A DNA stretch of 64,000 nt from Palsa-504 sp963818225 (GCA_963818225.1 CAWFRO010000006.1:248001-312000), one strand, 5' to 3'; positions 34,658 to 46,052 are shown, numbered from the stretch's first letter. Numbers and translations are program-made. Notes: generated by a model not told the origin, from the letters alone.

Positions 34658-36049
34658 GTGAGTTACCTCCCCGGTCAGCTCGTGGAGCTGACCACAGCGG
34701 ACGTGGCCCACGGCGGCTGGTGCGTCGCCCGGCCGGCCTCGGGTCCGGTCGTGTTCGTACGGCACGCGCTGCCAGGCGAGCGGGTCCTGGCCCGCATCAC
34801 CGACGTGACCTCCCGCCTCGCGCGGGCCGAAGCGGTGGAAATCCTCGCCGCGTCCCCCGACCGGGTCACCCCGCCCTGCCCGCACGCCGGCCCCGGCGGC
34901 TGCGGCGGTTGTGACTGGCAGCACGCCGCGCTGCCCGCCCAGCGCGCACTGAAGGCCGCCGTGGTGCGCCAGCAGCTCAAGAGGCTGGCGGGGATCGAGC
35001 GCGAAGTCGAGGTCGAGGCCCTGCCGGGCGATGAGGGCGCGGGGGATGCCCATGGCGAGGACCGCGTGGCCGGGGGCACCTCCCCGGACGGCCACCCCGC
35101 GGGCCTCGGCTGGCGTACCAGGGTGGAATTCGCGGTGCGCGAGGACGGGGTGGCGGGGCTGCGCGCGCACCGGTCGCACGAGGTCATCGAGATCGCGGAG
35201 TGCCTGATCGCCCACCCGGCGATCACCGGCCTGGACATTACGGGCCGCCGGTGGCCGGGCGCGGCCTCGGTCGAGGCCCTGGTCGCTCCGGCCTCGGGCG
35301 AGCGGGCCGTGATCGTCTCGGCGGCGCGGGACGCACGAACCACGGTCCGTTCGGAATCCATCGACCAGATCGCGGCGGAGTCGGTGCTCCGCAGCACCGG
35401 ACCGCGCCACCAGCGCCTCACCCCGGTCCGCGGCCGCGGCTACCTCAGCCAGCATGCGGCAGGCCGGGACTGGCGGGTCAGCGCCGGGGCGTTCTGGCAG
35501 GTCCATCCCGCCGCGGCGGACGTGCTGACGGGCGCCGTCCTGGCCGGACTGCAGCCGCGGCCGGGGGACGTGGCGCTCGACCTGTACTGCGGCGTGGGCT
35601 TGTTCGCGGGCGCGCTGGCCCCGGCGGTCGGCCCCGGCGGGACGGTCATCGGCGTGGAGGCCAGCGAGGCGGCGGTCCGCGACGCCCGGCACAACCTGCG
35701 GGAGTGGCCGTGGGCCAGGGTGCACCGGGGTGACGTGGCGGCGGTGCTGCGCCGCGGCGGCCTGCCGCCCGCCAGGCTGGCGGTGGCCGATCCGCCCCGG
35801 TCGGGGCTGGCTCGGGAGGTCATCGAGTACCTGAGCTCGGCCGGGAACGGCGCGGGCGGCCTGGCCTACGTGTCCTGCGACCCGGCCACGCTGGCCCGCG
35901 ATATCGGGCTGCTGGCCGCCCGGGGCTGGACGCTGGACAGCCTGCGGGCGTTCGACGCGTTTCCCATGACCCACCACGTCGAGTGCGTCGCGATCTTGTC
36001 CGCCGGCGGCGGCGTCACCGGGGCAGCCGGGCCTCGATCTCGGCGGTGA
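34658..36049 (+). CDS. TRAM-domain class I SAM-dependent RNA m5U methyltransferase
   Basis: A 463-aa RumA/TrmA-like RNA methyltransferase. The TRAM domain is at residues about 1-65 (LPGQLVELTTADVAHGGWCV), followed by an iron-sulfur Cys cluster (CPHAGPGGCGGCDWQ, with a later Cys in IAECLIA), an insertion low in similarity, and the SAM domain with LDLYCGVGLFAGALA. VADPPRSGL and the catalytic Cys in YVSCDPATLARDI (about residue 407) complete it. The FGxFxQxN-type motif is VSAGAFWQVHPAAAD, with His replacing the usual Asn. The C-terminus overlaps the convergent adenylate kinase gene by 35 bases. Confidence 0.9.
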   Translation: MSYLPGQLVELTTADVAHGGWCVARPASGPVVFVRHALPGERVLARITDVTSRLARAEAVEILAASPDRVTPPCPHAGPGGCGGCDWQHAALPAQRALKAAVVRQQLKRLAGIEREVEVEALPGDEGAGDAHGEDRVAGGTSPDGHPAGLGWRTRVEFAVREDGVAGLRAHRSHEVIEIAECLIAHPAITGLDITGRRWPGAASVEALVAPASGERAVIVSAARDARTTVRSESIDQIAAESVLRSTGPRHQRLTPVRGRGYLSQHAAGRDWRVSAGAFWQVHPAAADVLTGAVLAGLQPRPGDVALDLYCGVGLFAGALAPAVGPGGTVIGVEASEAAVRDARHNLREWPWARVHRGDVAAVLRRGGLPPARLAVADPPRSGLAREVIEYLSSAGNGAGGLAYVSCDPATLARDIGLLAARGWTLDSLRAFDAFPMTHHVECVAILSAGGGVTGAAGPRSRR

Positions 36050-36566
36050 TGACGTCCAGGGGCTGGTTCCCGTCGACCTCCAGGAGGATCCCCCGGTCCC
36101 GGTAGTAGGCGACGAGCGGGCTGGTCGTCGCGGCGAACACCTCGAGCCGGTGCCTGATCACGTCGGCCGTGTCGTCCGGGCGGGCGCGGTCCGCCAAGCG
36201 CTCCACCAGCACCTGCTCGGGCACGTCAAGGTACACCGCGGCGTCGAGGGTGAAGTCCCCCCGCCGGGCGATGTCGAAGGCCTTGACGGCCTGCGACAGG
36301 GTCCGCGGGAATCCGTCCAGGAGGTAGCCGCCGCGGGCGGCGGCGGCGGCCATGATGGGGATGACCAGGTCGAAGACGATCTGGTCAGGAACCAGGTCGC
36401 CGCGGCGCTGGTAGTCGGCTACCTCGCGGCCGAGCGGCGTGTCCTGCTCGGCCTCGGCCCGCAGCACATCCCCGGAGGAGATGTGCTCGATGTGATAGAA
36501 CTCGGCCAGTCGCTCGCCCTGCGTTCCCTTGCCGCCACCGGGCGCGGCGAGCAGCAGTAGCCTCAA
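36015..36566 (-). CDS. Short adenylate kinase-like nucleoside monophosphate kinase
   Basis: A 183-aa P-loop kinase. The P-loop is APGGGKGTQGERLAE instead of the usual GPPGxGKGT. The NMP-binding region is ISSGDVLRAEAEQDT, then GDLVPDQIVFDLV and DGFPRTLSQAVKAFD, all adenylate kinase signatures. The LID is short (ADRARPDDTADVIRHRLEVF), with no zinc knuckle. Probably transfers phosphate between ATP and AMP or another nucleoside monophosphate. Actinomycetes normally also have a ribosomal-operon adk, so this looks like a second, divergent copy. Confidence 0.85.
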   Translation of the reverse strand: MRLLLLAAPGGGKGTQGERLAEFYHIEHISSGDVLRAEAEQDTPLGREVADYQRRGDLVPDQIVFDLVIPIMAAAAARGGYLLDGFPRTLSQAVKAFDIARRGDFTLDAAVYLDVPEQVLVERLADRARPDDTADVIRHRLEVFAATTSPLVAYYRDRGILLEVDGNQPLDVITAEIEARLPR

Positions 36567-36596
36567 CGTTCCTCCAGCCAGCGGGTCGGGGCACGG

Positions 36597-36851
36597 CTAG
36601 GCCGGGGCCTGGGCCCCCGCCGTCCCCTTAACGTAGTAGCCGAGCCCCGGGATGCGGACCAGCAGCCCTTCGTCTTCCAGCGTCCGCAGCGCCTTGGCGC
36701 ACGTCTGCCGCGCATGACCATACTGCTGGCTCAACGTGGTGATGGACGGGGTCGGCATGCCGGGCGCGAGGGTTCCCTCGGCGATTTGCCGGCGGAGCAA
36801 TGCGGCCAAGCGCACATAGGCTCTTGGGTCCGATTCGTCACTTATCGACAC
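36597..36851 (-). CDS. GntR-family transcriptional regulator
   Basis: A small (84 aa) regulator that is essentially only the GntR winged helix: AYVRLAALLRRQIAEGTLAPG, TLSQQYGHARQTCAKALRTL and EDEGLLVRIPGLGYYV. No effector-binding domain follows. The frame is open to 36962, but I choose GTG 36851. A TACGGT box lies six bases upstream (leaderless form), a perfect 22-base palindrome sits just upstream of that, and the longer version would place the operator inside coding sequence. It is divergent from a small unknown gene and an LLM oxidoreductase, which it may control. Confidence 0.82.
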   Translation of the reverse strand: MSISDESDPRAYVRLAALLRRQIAEGTLAPGMPTPSITTLSQQYGHARQTCAKALRTLEDEGLLVRIPGLGYYVKGTAGAQAPA

Positions 36852-36857
36852 TCTCGT

Positions 36858-36863
36858 ACCGTA
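36858..36863 (-). promoter_or_regulatory. Probable leaderless -10 box of GntR gene
   Basis: On the minus strand TACGGT (TANNNT) is followed by six bases and then GTG 36851. The palindrome at 36866-36887 abuts it upstream, where the -35 contact region would be. Confidence 0.5.
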
Positions 36864-36865
36864 CT

Positions 36866-36887
36866 CGATTGGCAATATTGCCAATCG
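36866..36887. promoter_or_regulatory. Perfect 22-base palindrome, probable GntR operator
   Basis: CGATTGGCAAT followed directly by its exact reverse complement, with no mismatch. It lies between the -10 box of the GntR gene and the divergent genes, and contains ATTGCCAAT-type half sites. In position and symmetry it is a classic autoregulatory operator for a dimeric regulator. A second imperfect dyad around CTAG is at about 36895-36910. Confidence 0.7.
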
Positions 36888-37004
36888 CAACGCTTCGACA
36901 CTAGTCGAGATTAGACGAGAGATCAATAGTGCGTTAGCGTCTGAAATCGTCAGGGCGGCCACGGGCTCCTCAAACCGCGCGGAGCCAGAATCCGGGGCAG
37001 GGTC

Positions 37005-37316
37005 ATGATCTTGGTCTTCTACTCGTGGACGGCGTTCAGCGGCGCCGCCGGATCATCATTCGCCATGGGCATCACAGACGACCGCGGCCGGGCCATGCGG
37101 GCCGGCGAGGAGAGCCTCGGCTCAGGCCAGGCGTTCCTGGTCGTCATCGAGGCGGTGCGGCCCGCGATGGCGCCACGCACGCTGGCCCCGTGCTACGTGC
37201 GCACCGGGGTCGGCTGGCGGGGCCAGCGCGCCGCATCGGGCGAGGTGACCTGGCACCGGGTTTTCACCGGGGGCGAGATGGATGACCGGCCGGAGCCTGG
37301 GAAGATCGAGGCATGA
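37005..37316 (+). CDS. Small protein of unknown function upstream of LLM oxidoreductase
   Basis: A 103-aa frame starting MILVFYSWTAFSGAAGSSFA. Visible features are MGITDDRGRAMRAGEESLGS, a helical QAFLVVIEAVRPAM segment and CYVRTGVGWRGQ; no known domain is recognised. Composition is protein-like rather than antisense-like, and its stop overlaps the ATG of the LLM oxidoreductase (ATGA), which supports translation. It is divergent from the GntR gene. Role unknown; small accessory protein or regulator is a guess. Confidence 0.6.
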   Translation: MILVFYSWTAFSGAAGSSFAMGITDDRGRAMRAGEESLGSGQAFLVVIEAVRPAMAPRTLAPCYVRTGVGWRGQRAASGEVTWHRVFTGGEMDDRPEPGKIEA

Positions 37317-38242
37317 AACTCCGGATCTTCACTGAGCCGCAGCAAGGCGCCAGCTACCAGACGTTGCGGAGCGTGGCGCTGGCCGCGGAGGAGCTCGGGT
37401 TCGATGCGTTCTTCCGGTCCGACCACTACCTGAAAATGGGCAGCGTCTCCGGCCTGCCGGGCCCGACCGAGGCCTGGGCCACGCTGGCCGCCCTGGCCGT
37501 CGAGACCAGCCGGATCAGGCTGGGCACGCTGGTCACCCCGGCGACGTTCCGGCTGCCCGGTCCGCTGGCGATCACGGTGGCACAGGTCGACCAGATGAGC
37601 GGCGGCCGGATCGAGCTCGGCCTCGGCGCCGGGTGGTATGAGGCCGAGCACACCGCCTACGGCGTCCCGTTCCCGCCGCTGGGGGAGCGCTTCGACATCC
37701 TCACCGAGCAGCTCGAGATCATCACCGGGCTGTGGGACACGGCCGACGGCGAGACGTTCTCCTTCTCCGGGGCGCACTACCAGCTGGCGGATTCGCCCGC
37801 GCTGCCGAAGCCCGCGCAGCGGCCGCGCCCGCCGGTGATCCTGGGCGGCGCGGGCGCACGCCGCACGCCCCGGCTGGCGGCCAGGTTCGCCGCCGAGTTC
37901 AACCTGGGGTTCCGCTCCGTGCAGGATTCAGCGGCCGCGTTCGCGCGCGTCCGCGAGGCCTGTGAGGCCGCAGGCCGCCACCCCACGTCCATGACCTACT
38001 CGGTCGCGCAGCTGGTCTGCTGCGGGAAGGACGAAGCCGAATTCCGCCGCCGCGCCGCCGCGATTGGCCGGGATCCCGCGGAGATCCGCGAGCGCGGCCT
38101 GGGCGGCACTCCCGGGGAGATCGCGGACAAGATCGCGTCCTTCGCCGAGGTCGGCGCCGAGCGCATCTACCTGCAGGTCTTTGACCTCAGTGACCTGGAC
38201 CACCTGAGGCTGATCGCCTCTGACGTCCTCCCGCAGGTCTAG
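37313..38242 (+). CDS. LLM-class F420-dependent oxidoreductase
   Basis: A 309-aa TIM-barrel protein of the luciferase-like monooxygenase superfamily, F420 subgroup. Features are AAEELGFDAFFRSDHYLKMG, RLGTLVTPATFRLPGPLAI, QVDQMSGGRIELGLGAGWYEAEH and the C-terminal GTPGEIADKIASFAEVGAERIYLQV. Members use F420 (or flavin) to reduce or oxidise diverse substrates, so the specific reaction is not known. The start is coupled to the upstream 103-aa gene and both may be controlled by the divergent GntR. Confidence 0.92.
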   Translation: MKLRIFTEPQQGASYQTLRSVALAAEELGFDAFFRSDHYLKMGSVSGLPGPTEAWATLAALAVETSRIRLGTLVTPATFRLPGPLAITVAQVDQMSGGRIELGLGAGWYEAEHTAYGVPFPPLGERFDILTEQLEIITGLWDTADGETFSFSGAHYQLADSPALPKPAQRPRPPVILGGAGARRTPRLAARFAAEFNLGFRSVQDSAAAFARVREACEAAGRHPTSMTYSVAQLVCCGKDEAEFRRRAAAIGRDPAEIRERGLGGTPGEIADKIASFAEVGAERIYLQVFDLSDLDHLRLIASDVLPQV

Positions 38243-38244
38243 GG

Positions 38245-39060
38245 TCAGCCGAAAGCGCGGCCGGCCGCCTCCCGGCCGAAAGCACTGGCCGCCAGGTAGC
38301 CGTAGGTCCCCTGGTCACGCAGCTCGGTGGCCGCCGCGGCCAGGGCGCCCACCGCCGCGTACGCGAAGGAGCCGCCGACCGAGATCCGGCTCACCCCCGC
38401 CTCGGCCAGCTCGGCCACGGCGGGCGCGCCGGCCAGGGCGAGCACGTTGACCGGCCGGTCGACCTCGCGGATCACCTGGCGGATATCGGCGATGTCCACC
38501 AGGCCGGGGGCGTACAGCACATCGGCGCCGGCCTCCTGGTAGGCCTGCAGCCTGGCGATCGTGTCGAACAGGTCAGGCCGCCCGTGCAGGTGGTTCTCGG
38601 CGCGGGCGGTGAGGACGATGCGGACCTGGCCCGCGTGCGCCGCCTCGGCCGCCGCGGCGATCCGCTCGGCCGCGGCCGGCAGGCCGTAGATGGGATCGTC
38701 CTCGCGGCCGGTGAAGTCTTCTACCGAGGCGCCCGCCAGGCCGACCTCGGCGGCGAGCCGGATCGTTTCCGCGACGCCGGACGGCGGATCCGCGTAGGCG
38801 TTCTCCAGGTCGGCCGAGACGGGCAGGTCGGTCGCCGCGACGATGACCGCGGCGTGCACCAGGGCTTCGTCCCTGCTCACCGCGCCGTCATTGCGGCCCA
38901 GGCTGGCCGCGAACCCCGAGCTCGTCGTGGCCAGGGCCTGGAATCCGAGCGACGCGAGCAGCCTCGCCGAGCCGAGATCCCAGGGGTTAGGCAGCAGGAG
39001 GGGCTCGCCCTTCCGGTGCAGGGACAGGAACCGGTGCGCCTTGTCGGCCTGAGTGACCAT
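38245..39060 (-). CDS. Isocitrate lyase / PEP mutase family protein
   Basis: A 271-aa TIM-barrel protein of the ICL/PEPM superfamily. Visible are LLLPNPWDLGSARLLASLGF, ALATTSSGFAASLGR, the metal-binding LPVSADLENAYADPP, VGLAGASVEDFTG and ARAENHLHGRPDLFDTIARL. This branch often includes carboxyphosphonoenolpyruvate mutase-like or 2-methylisocitrate lyase-like enzymes; no phosphonate or methylcitrate genes are near. It is convergent with the LLM gene, two bases apart. Confidence 0.9.
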   Translation of the reverse strand: MVTQADKAHRFLSLHRKGEPLLLPNPWDLGSARLLASLGFQALATTSSGFAASLGRNDGAVSRDEALVHAAVIVAATDLPVSADLENAYADPPSGVAETIRLAAEVGLAGASVEDFTGREDDPIYGLPAAAERIAAAAEAAHAGQVRIVLTARAENHLHGRPDLFDTIARLQAYQEAGADVLYAPGLVDIADIRQVIREVDRPVNVLALAGAPAVAELAEAGVSRISVGGSFAYAAVGALAAAATELRDQGTYGYLAASAFGREAAGRAFG

Positions 39061-39291
39061 CCGACCAACCTAGTTGGTGGGGCAGCTCGGCTCCGCGCAG
39101 GCCAGGGTTTCCGCGATCCCGCGATCCCGCGGAGTGCCCCTGGTGCGGAACGCCGGGCCGGCCAAGGGGCGAGCGCGCGGTGACCGGACGAAGGCAAACC
39201 GTAATGGCCTACCTCCCGGTATGGCTTGCGGCGGCGTAAGCCGCGATGCGATTGTTGTGCGGTGCGCTCCGATACCGCTACTACCGGGAGG

Positions 39292-41222
39292 GTGCGGCTC
39301 GTTGTCGCCTTGTCGGTACTGAGCGCGCTGATGATCATCGCGGGCGGGGCTGCGGTGCTCGCCAGTACCGCCACGCACCTGCTGGACGGCCGCTTCGGCG
39401 GCCACGGCAAGAGCCTGGGCGCGGCCCTGGCCGCCGCAGGCCTCGCGCTCGGGCTGGCGACGTCGCTGGCCTTCGCCTTCATCCGGACCGGCCGGTCCAG
39501 GGGCCAGAACCGCCGCGGTTCGGCCGGCCACCGGCGTGGCGCGGCGAAATCTCAGCCACCGGGCCGCGAGCAGGCGCCGGGCGGCGCTCCGCCGCGCGAC
39601 AGCCGCCAGGCCGCCCGCGGCGGCGCAGGCCTGCGCCGCGATCAGGTGCTGAACCCCGCGGCCGTCTACTCAGCGGGCGGCCTGCTCGACGGCCCCGCGG
39701 ACGCGCCAGCGCCGGGCTCCGCCGGTCCGGCCGGCTCCCGTGGATCCTTCGGCGCGGCAGCGGGCCCGCAAGCGGGCCAGGGTGCCTACGGAACGGACCG
39801 GGCACCTGGTGGCCGGCGCGGCATGGAGCGGCCACCAGACAGCACCACACCGCCGCCCGGGTACCAGCGGGGAGCGCCTCGGGCGCCGGGGCCTGCTCAC
39901 GGGACGGGTCCTGGCTGGAGATCTCCTGGTCCGTCTGGTCCTCCGCCCCAGCCGGCCGGATTCCCCGGGCGGACCCAGCCGGGCGGGGCCTTCCCCCCGA
40001 GGTACGCCAATCCGGCTCACGATGCGGTCCCGCCGCGCGAGCCCATGCGCCCAGGTACCCGGGTACCGCCCGTCGACCCCGTCCGTCCTCGCTCCGCGCC
40101 GCCAGGACCGTCCGGGCCGCCGCCCTCCGGCCCAGGGCCGTCCGGGCCGCTACCGGGTAGTGGGGGCGGCCGCCCGCCGGCCAGTCCCGGCTATGGGGTG
40201 CCCACCGGGCGGCCGGCACCTCCGCGGGCGGCAGGGCAGGGAGCGCCGGGCCAGCCAAGAGCCCAGGCCGCCCACGGATTCCCTCGCTCCCCGGGCGCAC
40301 CGAACCCCCCGCGGACACCGAACCCCCCGCGGACACCGAACCCCCCGCCGACACCGACCCCGACCCGAGCGCGCCGCGGACCCCGTACGACCCGCGGACC
40401 CTGAACGACCCGCGGACCCCGTACGCGCCGCGGACCCCCAGCGCCCCGGGAACCCCCAGCGGCCCGCACACCCCGGGAGCATCAGGCTCCGCTGATGCCT
40501 CCGGCACCATCTTCGACGGCGGCTACGCGCCAGTTATCCATCCAGCCGATGACCCGGCACCGGCCGCCAGCCCGCGCCACCGGCCGAACCCCGCCCGTCC
40601 GCCGGGCCCGTCCCGGCCGGGCGATCCGGTCTACCCCGCCCACCCCGCCGTCGCCGCGGACGTCTACCTCTACCGCGACGACAGCGAGCCGGCTCCGGGG
40701 CCGTCGATGCGGGCCCGGCCCGAAGATGATGCCGCCTACTGGTACGACTTGCTGGCGGAAGACCCCGTCCCGGAAGACCGCGAGACTCGCGGGCCGTTCG
40801 AGCCGCTGGTGTCCTCCAGCGGGCCGCCCGGCACCGCAAGCGGGCCGGCCTCCGGGACCGGGCCGAGACCGGGGCCGCCGGGCGGCGATGAGAATACCGA
40901 AGCGCAGGAACGCGCGCGGGCGCACAAGCTCGAGCAGCTCAGGGACTTGTACCTGACCGCGGAAGCAATCGGCGAGCCGAACCTGGACAAGCACTTCAAT
41001 CAGCTCATGGCCCAGCAACGCCAGCTGATCAGCGAGTACTTCGGCGAGTCCGGCGCAGCCCGGCCGGCCGTGGCCAGCGATGGCCAGCCGGACCCCCGGC
41101 CGGCGGCCCGCCCGGCGGAGCCCCAGCCGGCGGCCCGCCAGGCGGAGGACCGGCCGCCGGGCCGTGACGTCACTCCGCCGGAGGGCGTGCCCGTCTGGGC
41201 CGAGCCGCCTGGTACCCGGTGA
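39292..41222 (+). CDS. Pro/Gly-rich membrane-anchored protein, frame interrupted
   Basis: The N-terminal part (from about GTG 39292) has two helices: VVALSVLSALMIIAGGAAVL and SLGAALAAAGLALGLATSLA with FAF. It is followed by some 280 residues of Pro/Gly/Arg-rich sequence ending in NPPRTP repeats, where this frame stops at 40404. A second frame, open from 40161 to 41222, continues naturally with YDPRTL, YAPRTPSAPGTP and TIFDGGYAPVIHPADD. It carries AAYWYDLLAEDPVP and a helical segment EQLRDLYLTAEAIGEPNLDK with HFNQLMAQQRQLISEYF. One missing base (or two extra) between 40161 and 40404 would give one protein of about 640 aa. Function unknown. Confidence 0.55.
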
Positions 41223-41388
41223 GCCCGTTACGCCAGCGGGCCTGGCGCCTCGGGCCAGTGGCTTGAGGACGCCGGGCTTCGGGAGGTGCGGGAGGTTCAC
41301 GATGAGCAAAGCGCCGCGGTAGGCAGCCGCCGCCTGCACGGCAGCGGAATATCCTGGTAAGGACCGATCGGGATAAAGGTGAGCAGCT

Positions 41389-41742
41389 GTGACCGTCGTG
41401 TCGTTCGTGATCAGCGGGCTGCTCCTCGGCGCGATGATCGGGCTCTCGTGGTACGGGGAACGTACCCTTCCGCCCGACGCCCGCATCCCGCTGCACTTCG
41501 GGATCGGTGCCTACAACAACTTCGCCGCCAAGACCACGGGCCTCATCGTGTGGCCTGCCGCCGGGGTCGCGATATTCGCCCTCCTGGCCGCGGTGTCCGC
41601 CGGTGCGATCAAGGCGAATCACGGCGGCTCTCCAAGGGTGGTACTCATCATCCTGCCGATCGTGCTCGCCGTCACTGCCGTCGCCCAGTGGGGCGCTATC
41701 TCGCTGGCGAGACGGAACGTCACGTCCGGTCCGGGCCAATGA
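41389..41742 (+). CDS. DUF1648-like small membrane protein
   Basis: A 117-aa protein with three hydrophobic helices: VVSFVISGLLLGAMIGLSWY, TGLIVWPAAGVAIFALLAAV and VVLIILPIVLAVTAVAQWGA. Between the first two is LPPDARIPLHFGIGAYNNFA, which resembles the DUF1648 motif (P-x-x-x-P-x-H-x-x-x-x-G) of SdpI-like proteins. Function unknown. GTG 41389 follows AAAGGTGAGCAGCT. The preceding 166 bases hold weak inverted repeats but no gene. Confidence 0.7.
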   Translation: MTVVSFVISGLLLGAMIGLSWYGERTLPPDARIPLHFGIGAYNNFAAKTTGLIVWPAAGVAIFALLAAVSAGAIKANHGGSPRVVLIILPIVLAVTAVAQWGAISLARRNVTSGPGQ

Positions 41743-41773
41743 ATTGCTCACCCGTTCCCCGATTGAAAAGTAG

Positions 41774-41785
41774 CTTGATATCGAG
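41774..41785. promoter_or_regulatory. Dyad upstream of acnA
   Basis: CTTGATATCGAG is a 12-base dyad (five of six pairs match) 75 bases upstream of the aconitase start, in an AT-richer stretch (41757-41800) that probably contains the promoter. A regulatory site is inferred from position only. Confidence 0.35.
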
Positions 41786-41859
41786 ATACTGTAAGCTAGA
41801 CCCCCGGGATCCGGGCCACGTCCGGACACCAGCTGGGACGAGCGAGGAGGCTCAGGACG

Positions 41860-44571
<2,712 letters not shown>

Positions 44572-44581
44572 CGGTCGGCCG

Positions 44582-45139
44582 ATGCGGACGCTGATCTACT
44601 CGATGAGCGTGTCGCTGGACAGCTTCATCGCGGGCCCCGAGGGCGACATCGGCTGGAGCGCGCCCGGCGCCGAGCTAATGGCCTTCCACAACGAGCAGAC
44701 GCGCCAGATCAGCGCGCACCTGCTCGGCCGGGGCCTGTACGAGGACATGCTGCCCTGGGAGACCGCCGAGGAGACCCGCTCCGACCCGGCCGACCTGGAG
44801 TTCGCCGCGATGTGGCGGAGCATTCCGAAGGTGGTGTTCTCCACCACGTTGCGGCAGGTCCGCGGCCACGCCAGGCTGGCCAGCGACGACGTTGCGAGCG
44901 AGGTCGCCCGGCTGGCAGAGCAGCCGGGCGAGGGCGTGGTGTCCGTCGGTGGCGCGGGCCTGGCGGCCACGTTGATCAAGCTGGGCCTCATTGATGAGTA
45001 CCGGCAGTTCGTCCACCCGGTCGTGCTGGGCGGGGGCACGCCGTACTTCCCGCCCCAGGACCGGGCGATCGGGCTGGAGCTGGCGGAGACCAGGACGTTC
45101 GACTCCCGGGTCGTCTACCTTCGCTACCGGCGTGGATGA
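44582..45139 (+). CDS. Dihydrofolate reductase / RibD C-terminal family protein
   Basis: A 185-aa reductase-fold protein. The start MRTLIYSMSVSLDSFIAGPE, the GDIGWSAPGAELMAFHN segment, LLGRGLYEDMLPWE, KVVFSTTLRQV and GVVSVGGAGLAATLIKLGLI are typical of the RibD_C family of NADPH-dependent reductases. The exact substrate is unknown. ATG 44582 starts 11 bases after the acnA stop; the frame opens slightly earlier at 44558. Its end overlaps the PrmC-like gene start. Confidence 0.88.
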   Translation: MRTLIYSMSVSLDSFIAGPEGDIGWSAPGAELMAFHNEQTRQISAHLLGRGLYEDMLPWETAEETRSDPADLEFAAMWRSIPKVVFSTTLRQVRGHARLASDDVASEVARLAEQPGEGVVSVGGAGLAATLIKLGLIDEYRQFVHPVVLGGGTPYFPPQDRAIGLELAETRTFDSRVVYLRYRRG

Positions 45140-45927
45140 GGCGCTCGCCGTGGCCAGGCTCCGGGCCGCGGGCTGCGTCTTCGCCGAGGAGGAAGCCAGG
45201 CTGATCCTGGTCAGCGGCCCGGACCCCGGAGGAGCTCGACGCCATGGTGGAGCGGCGGGCGGGCGGCCTGCCGCTGGAGCAGGTCATCGGCTGGGCCGAG
45301 TTCTGCGGGCTGCGGATCGCCGTGGATCCCGGGGTCTTCGTGCCGCGCCTGCGCACCGAGTTCCTGGTCCGCCAGGCCGTTCTGCTTCTCCGGGACCCCC
45401 CTGGGGCACTCGCCCGGCCCGGAGCCATCGTCGTCGACCTGTGCTGCGGCACGGGCGCGATCGGCGCCGCGATCGCCGCAGCCGTGGACGGCGCCGAGGT
45501 GCACGCCACCGATATCGACCCGGCCGCCGTGCGCTGCGCCCGGCGGAACGTACCCGGGCCCGTCTACCAGGGCGACCTGTACGCCCCGCTGCCGGCCCGG
45601 CTGCGGGGCCAGGTCGCCGTCCTGGCCGCCAACGTGCCCTACGTGCCCACCACCGAGATCGGCTTCCTCCCGCCGGAGGCCCGGGCTCATGAGCCGCTGG
45701 CCGCGCTGGACGGCGGCCCGGACGGCCTCGACCTGTTGCGCCGCGTCGCGGCCGACGCGCCCGCGTGGCTGGCGCCCGGCGGTCACCTGCTGATCGAGAC
45801 CAGCGACCGCCAGGCCCCGCTGGCCGTCGCGGCCTTCGCGGACGCCGGCCTGGTCCCGCGAGTGGCCAGCGACGAGGACCTGGACGCCACCGTGCTGATC
45901 GGGACTCTCGGCGCCCGCCCCGTCTGA
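45132..45927 (+). pseudogene. PrmC-related N5-glutamine methyltransferase-like protein, frameshifted
   Basis: Class I SAM methyltransferase of the PrmC-related group. The N-terminal segment from GTG 45132 reads VDEALAVARLRAAGCVFAEE then EARLIL and loses frame at a run of four C (45224-45227). The rest resumes as DAMVERRAGGLPLEQVIGWA, VFVPRLRTEFLVRQA, VVDLCCGTGAIGAAIA, ATDIDPAAVRCARRN and the catalytic-loop variant AANVPYVPTTEI (NVPY in place of NPPY). Removing one C joins GPDP to EELDAMVERR in the expected way. If untranslated upstream, an initiation at 45244 would give a 227-aa protein lacking its N-terminal helix bundle. Confidence 0.8.
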
Positions 45928-45934
45928 GGTGCGG

Positions 45935-46052
45935 GTGCCACAAGCCCCGTTCTACGGGGCCTGTGTGCCACGAGCCCCACTCGGCGTGTGCCCCCGGATG
46001 GGGCGCGTGTGCCCCTGGCCCCGTCTATCGGGGTCGGGGTGCCACGAGCCCC
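45935..46052. repeat. Three copies of a 14-base motif in a hairpin-rich intergenic cluster
   Basis: GTGCCACAAGCCCC occurs at 45935-45948 and GTGCCACGAGCCCC at 45965-45978 and 46039-46052. The copies are nested in several inverted repeats: a 7-base-pair stem with TCT loop at 45944-45960 (GCCCCGT/ACGGGGC), further CCCC/GGGG stems near 45990-46035, and GTGCC...GGCAC around 46039-46065. The cluster lies between the converging PrmC-like and GlsB-type genes. The first hairpin, 16 bases after the stop, could terminate transcription. Confidence 0.6.

Noticed and set aside
36890..36915. Second dyad around CTAG upstream of GntR
   Set aside because: Too many mismatches to claim as a separate operator; kept only as a note.
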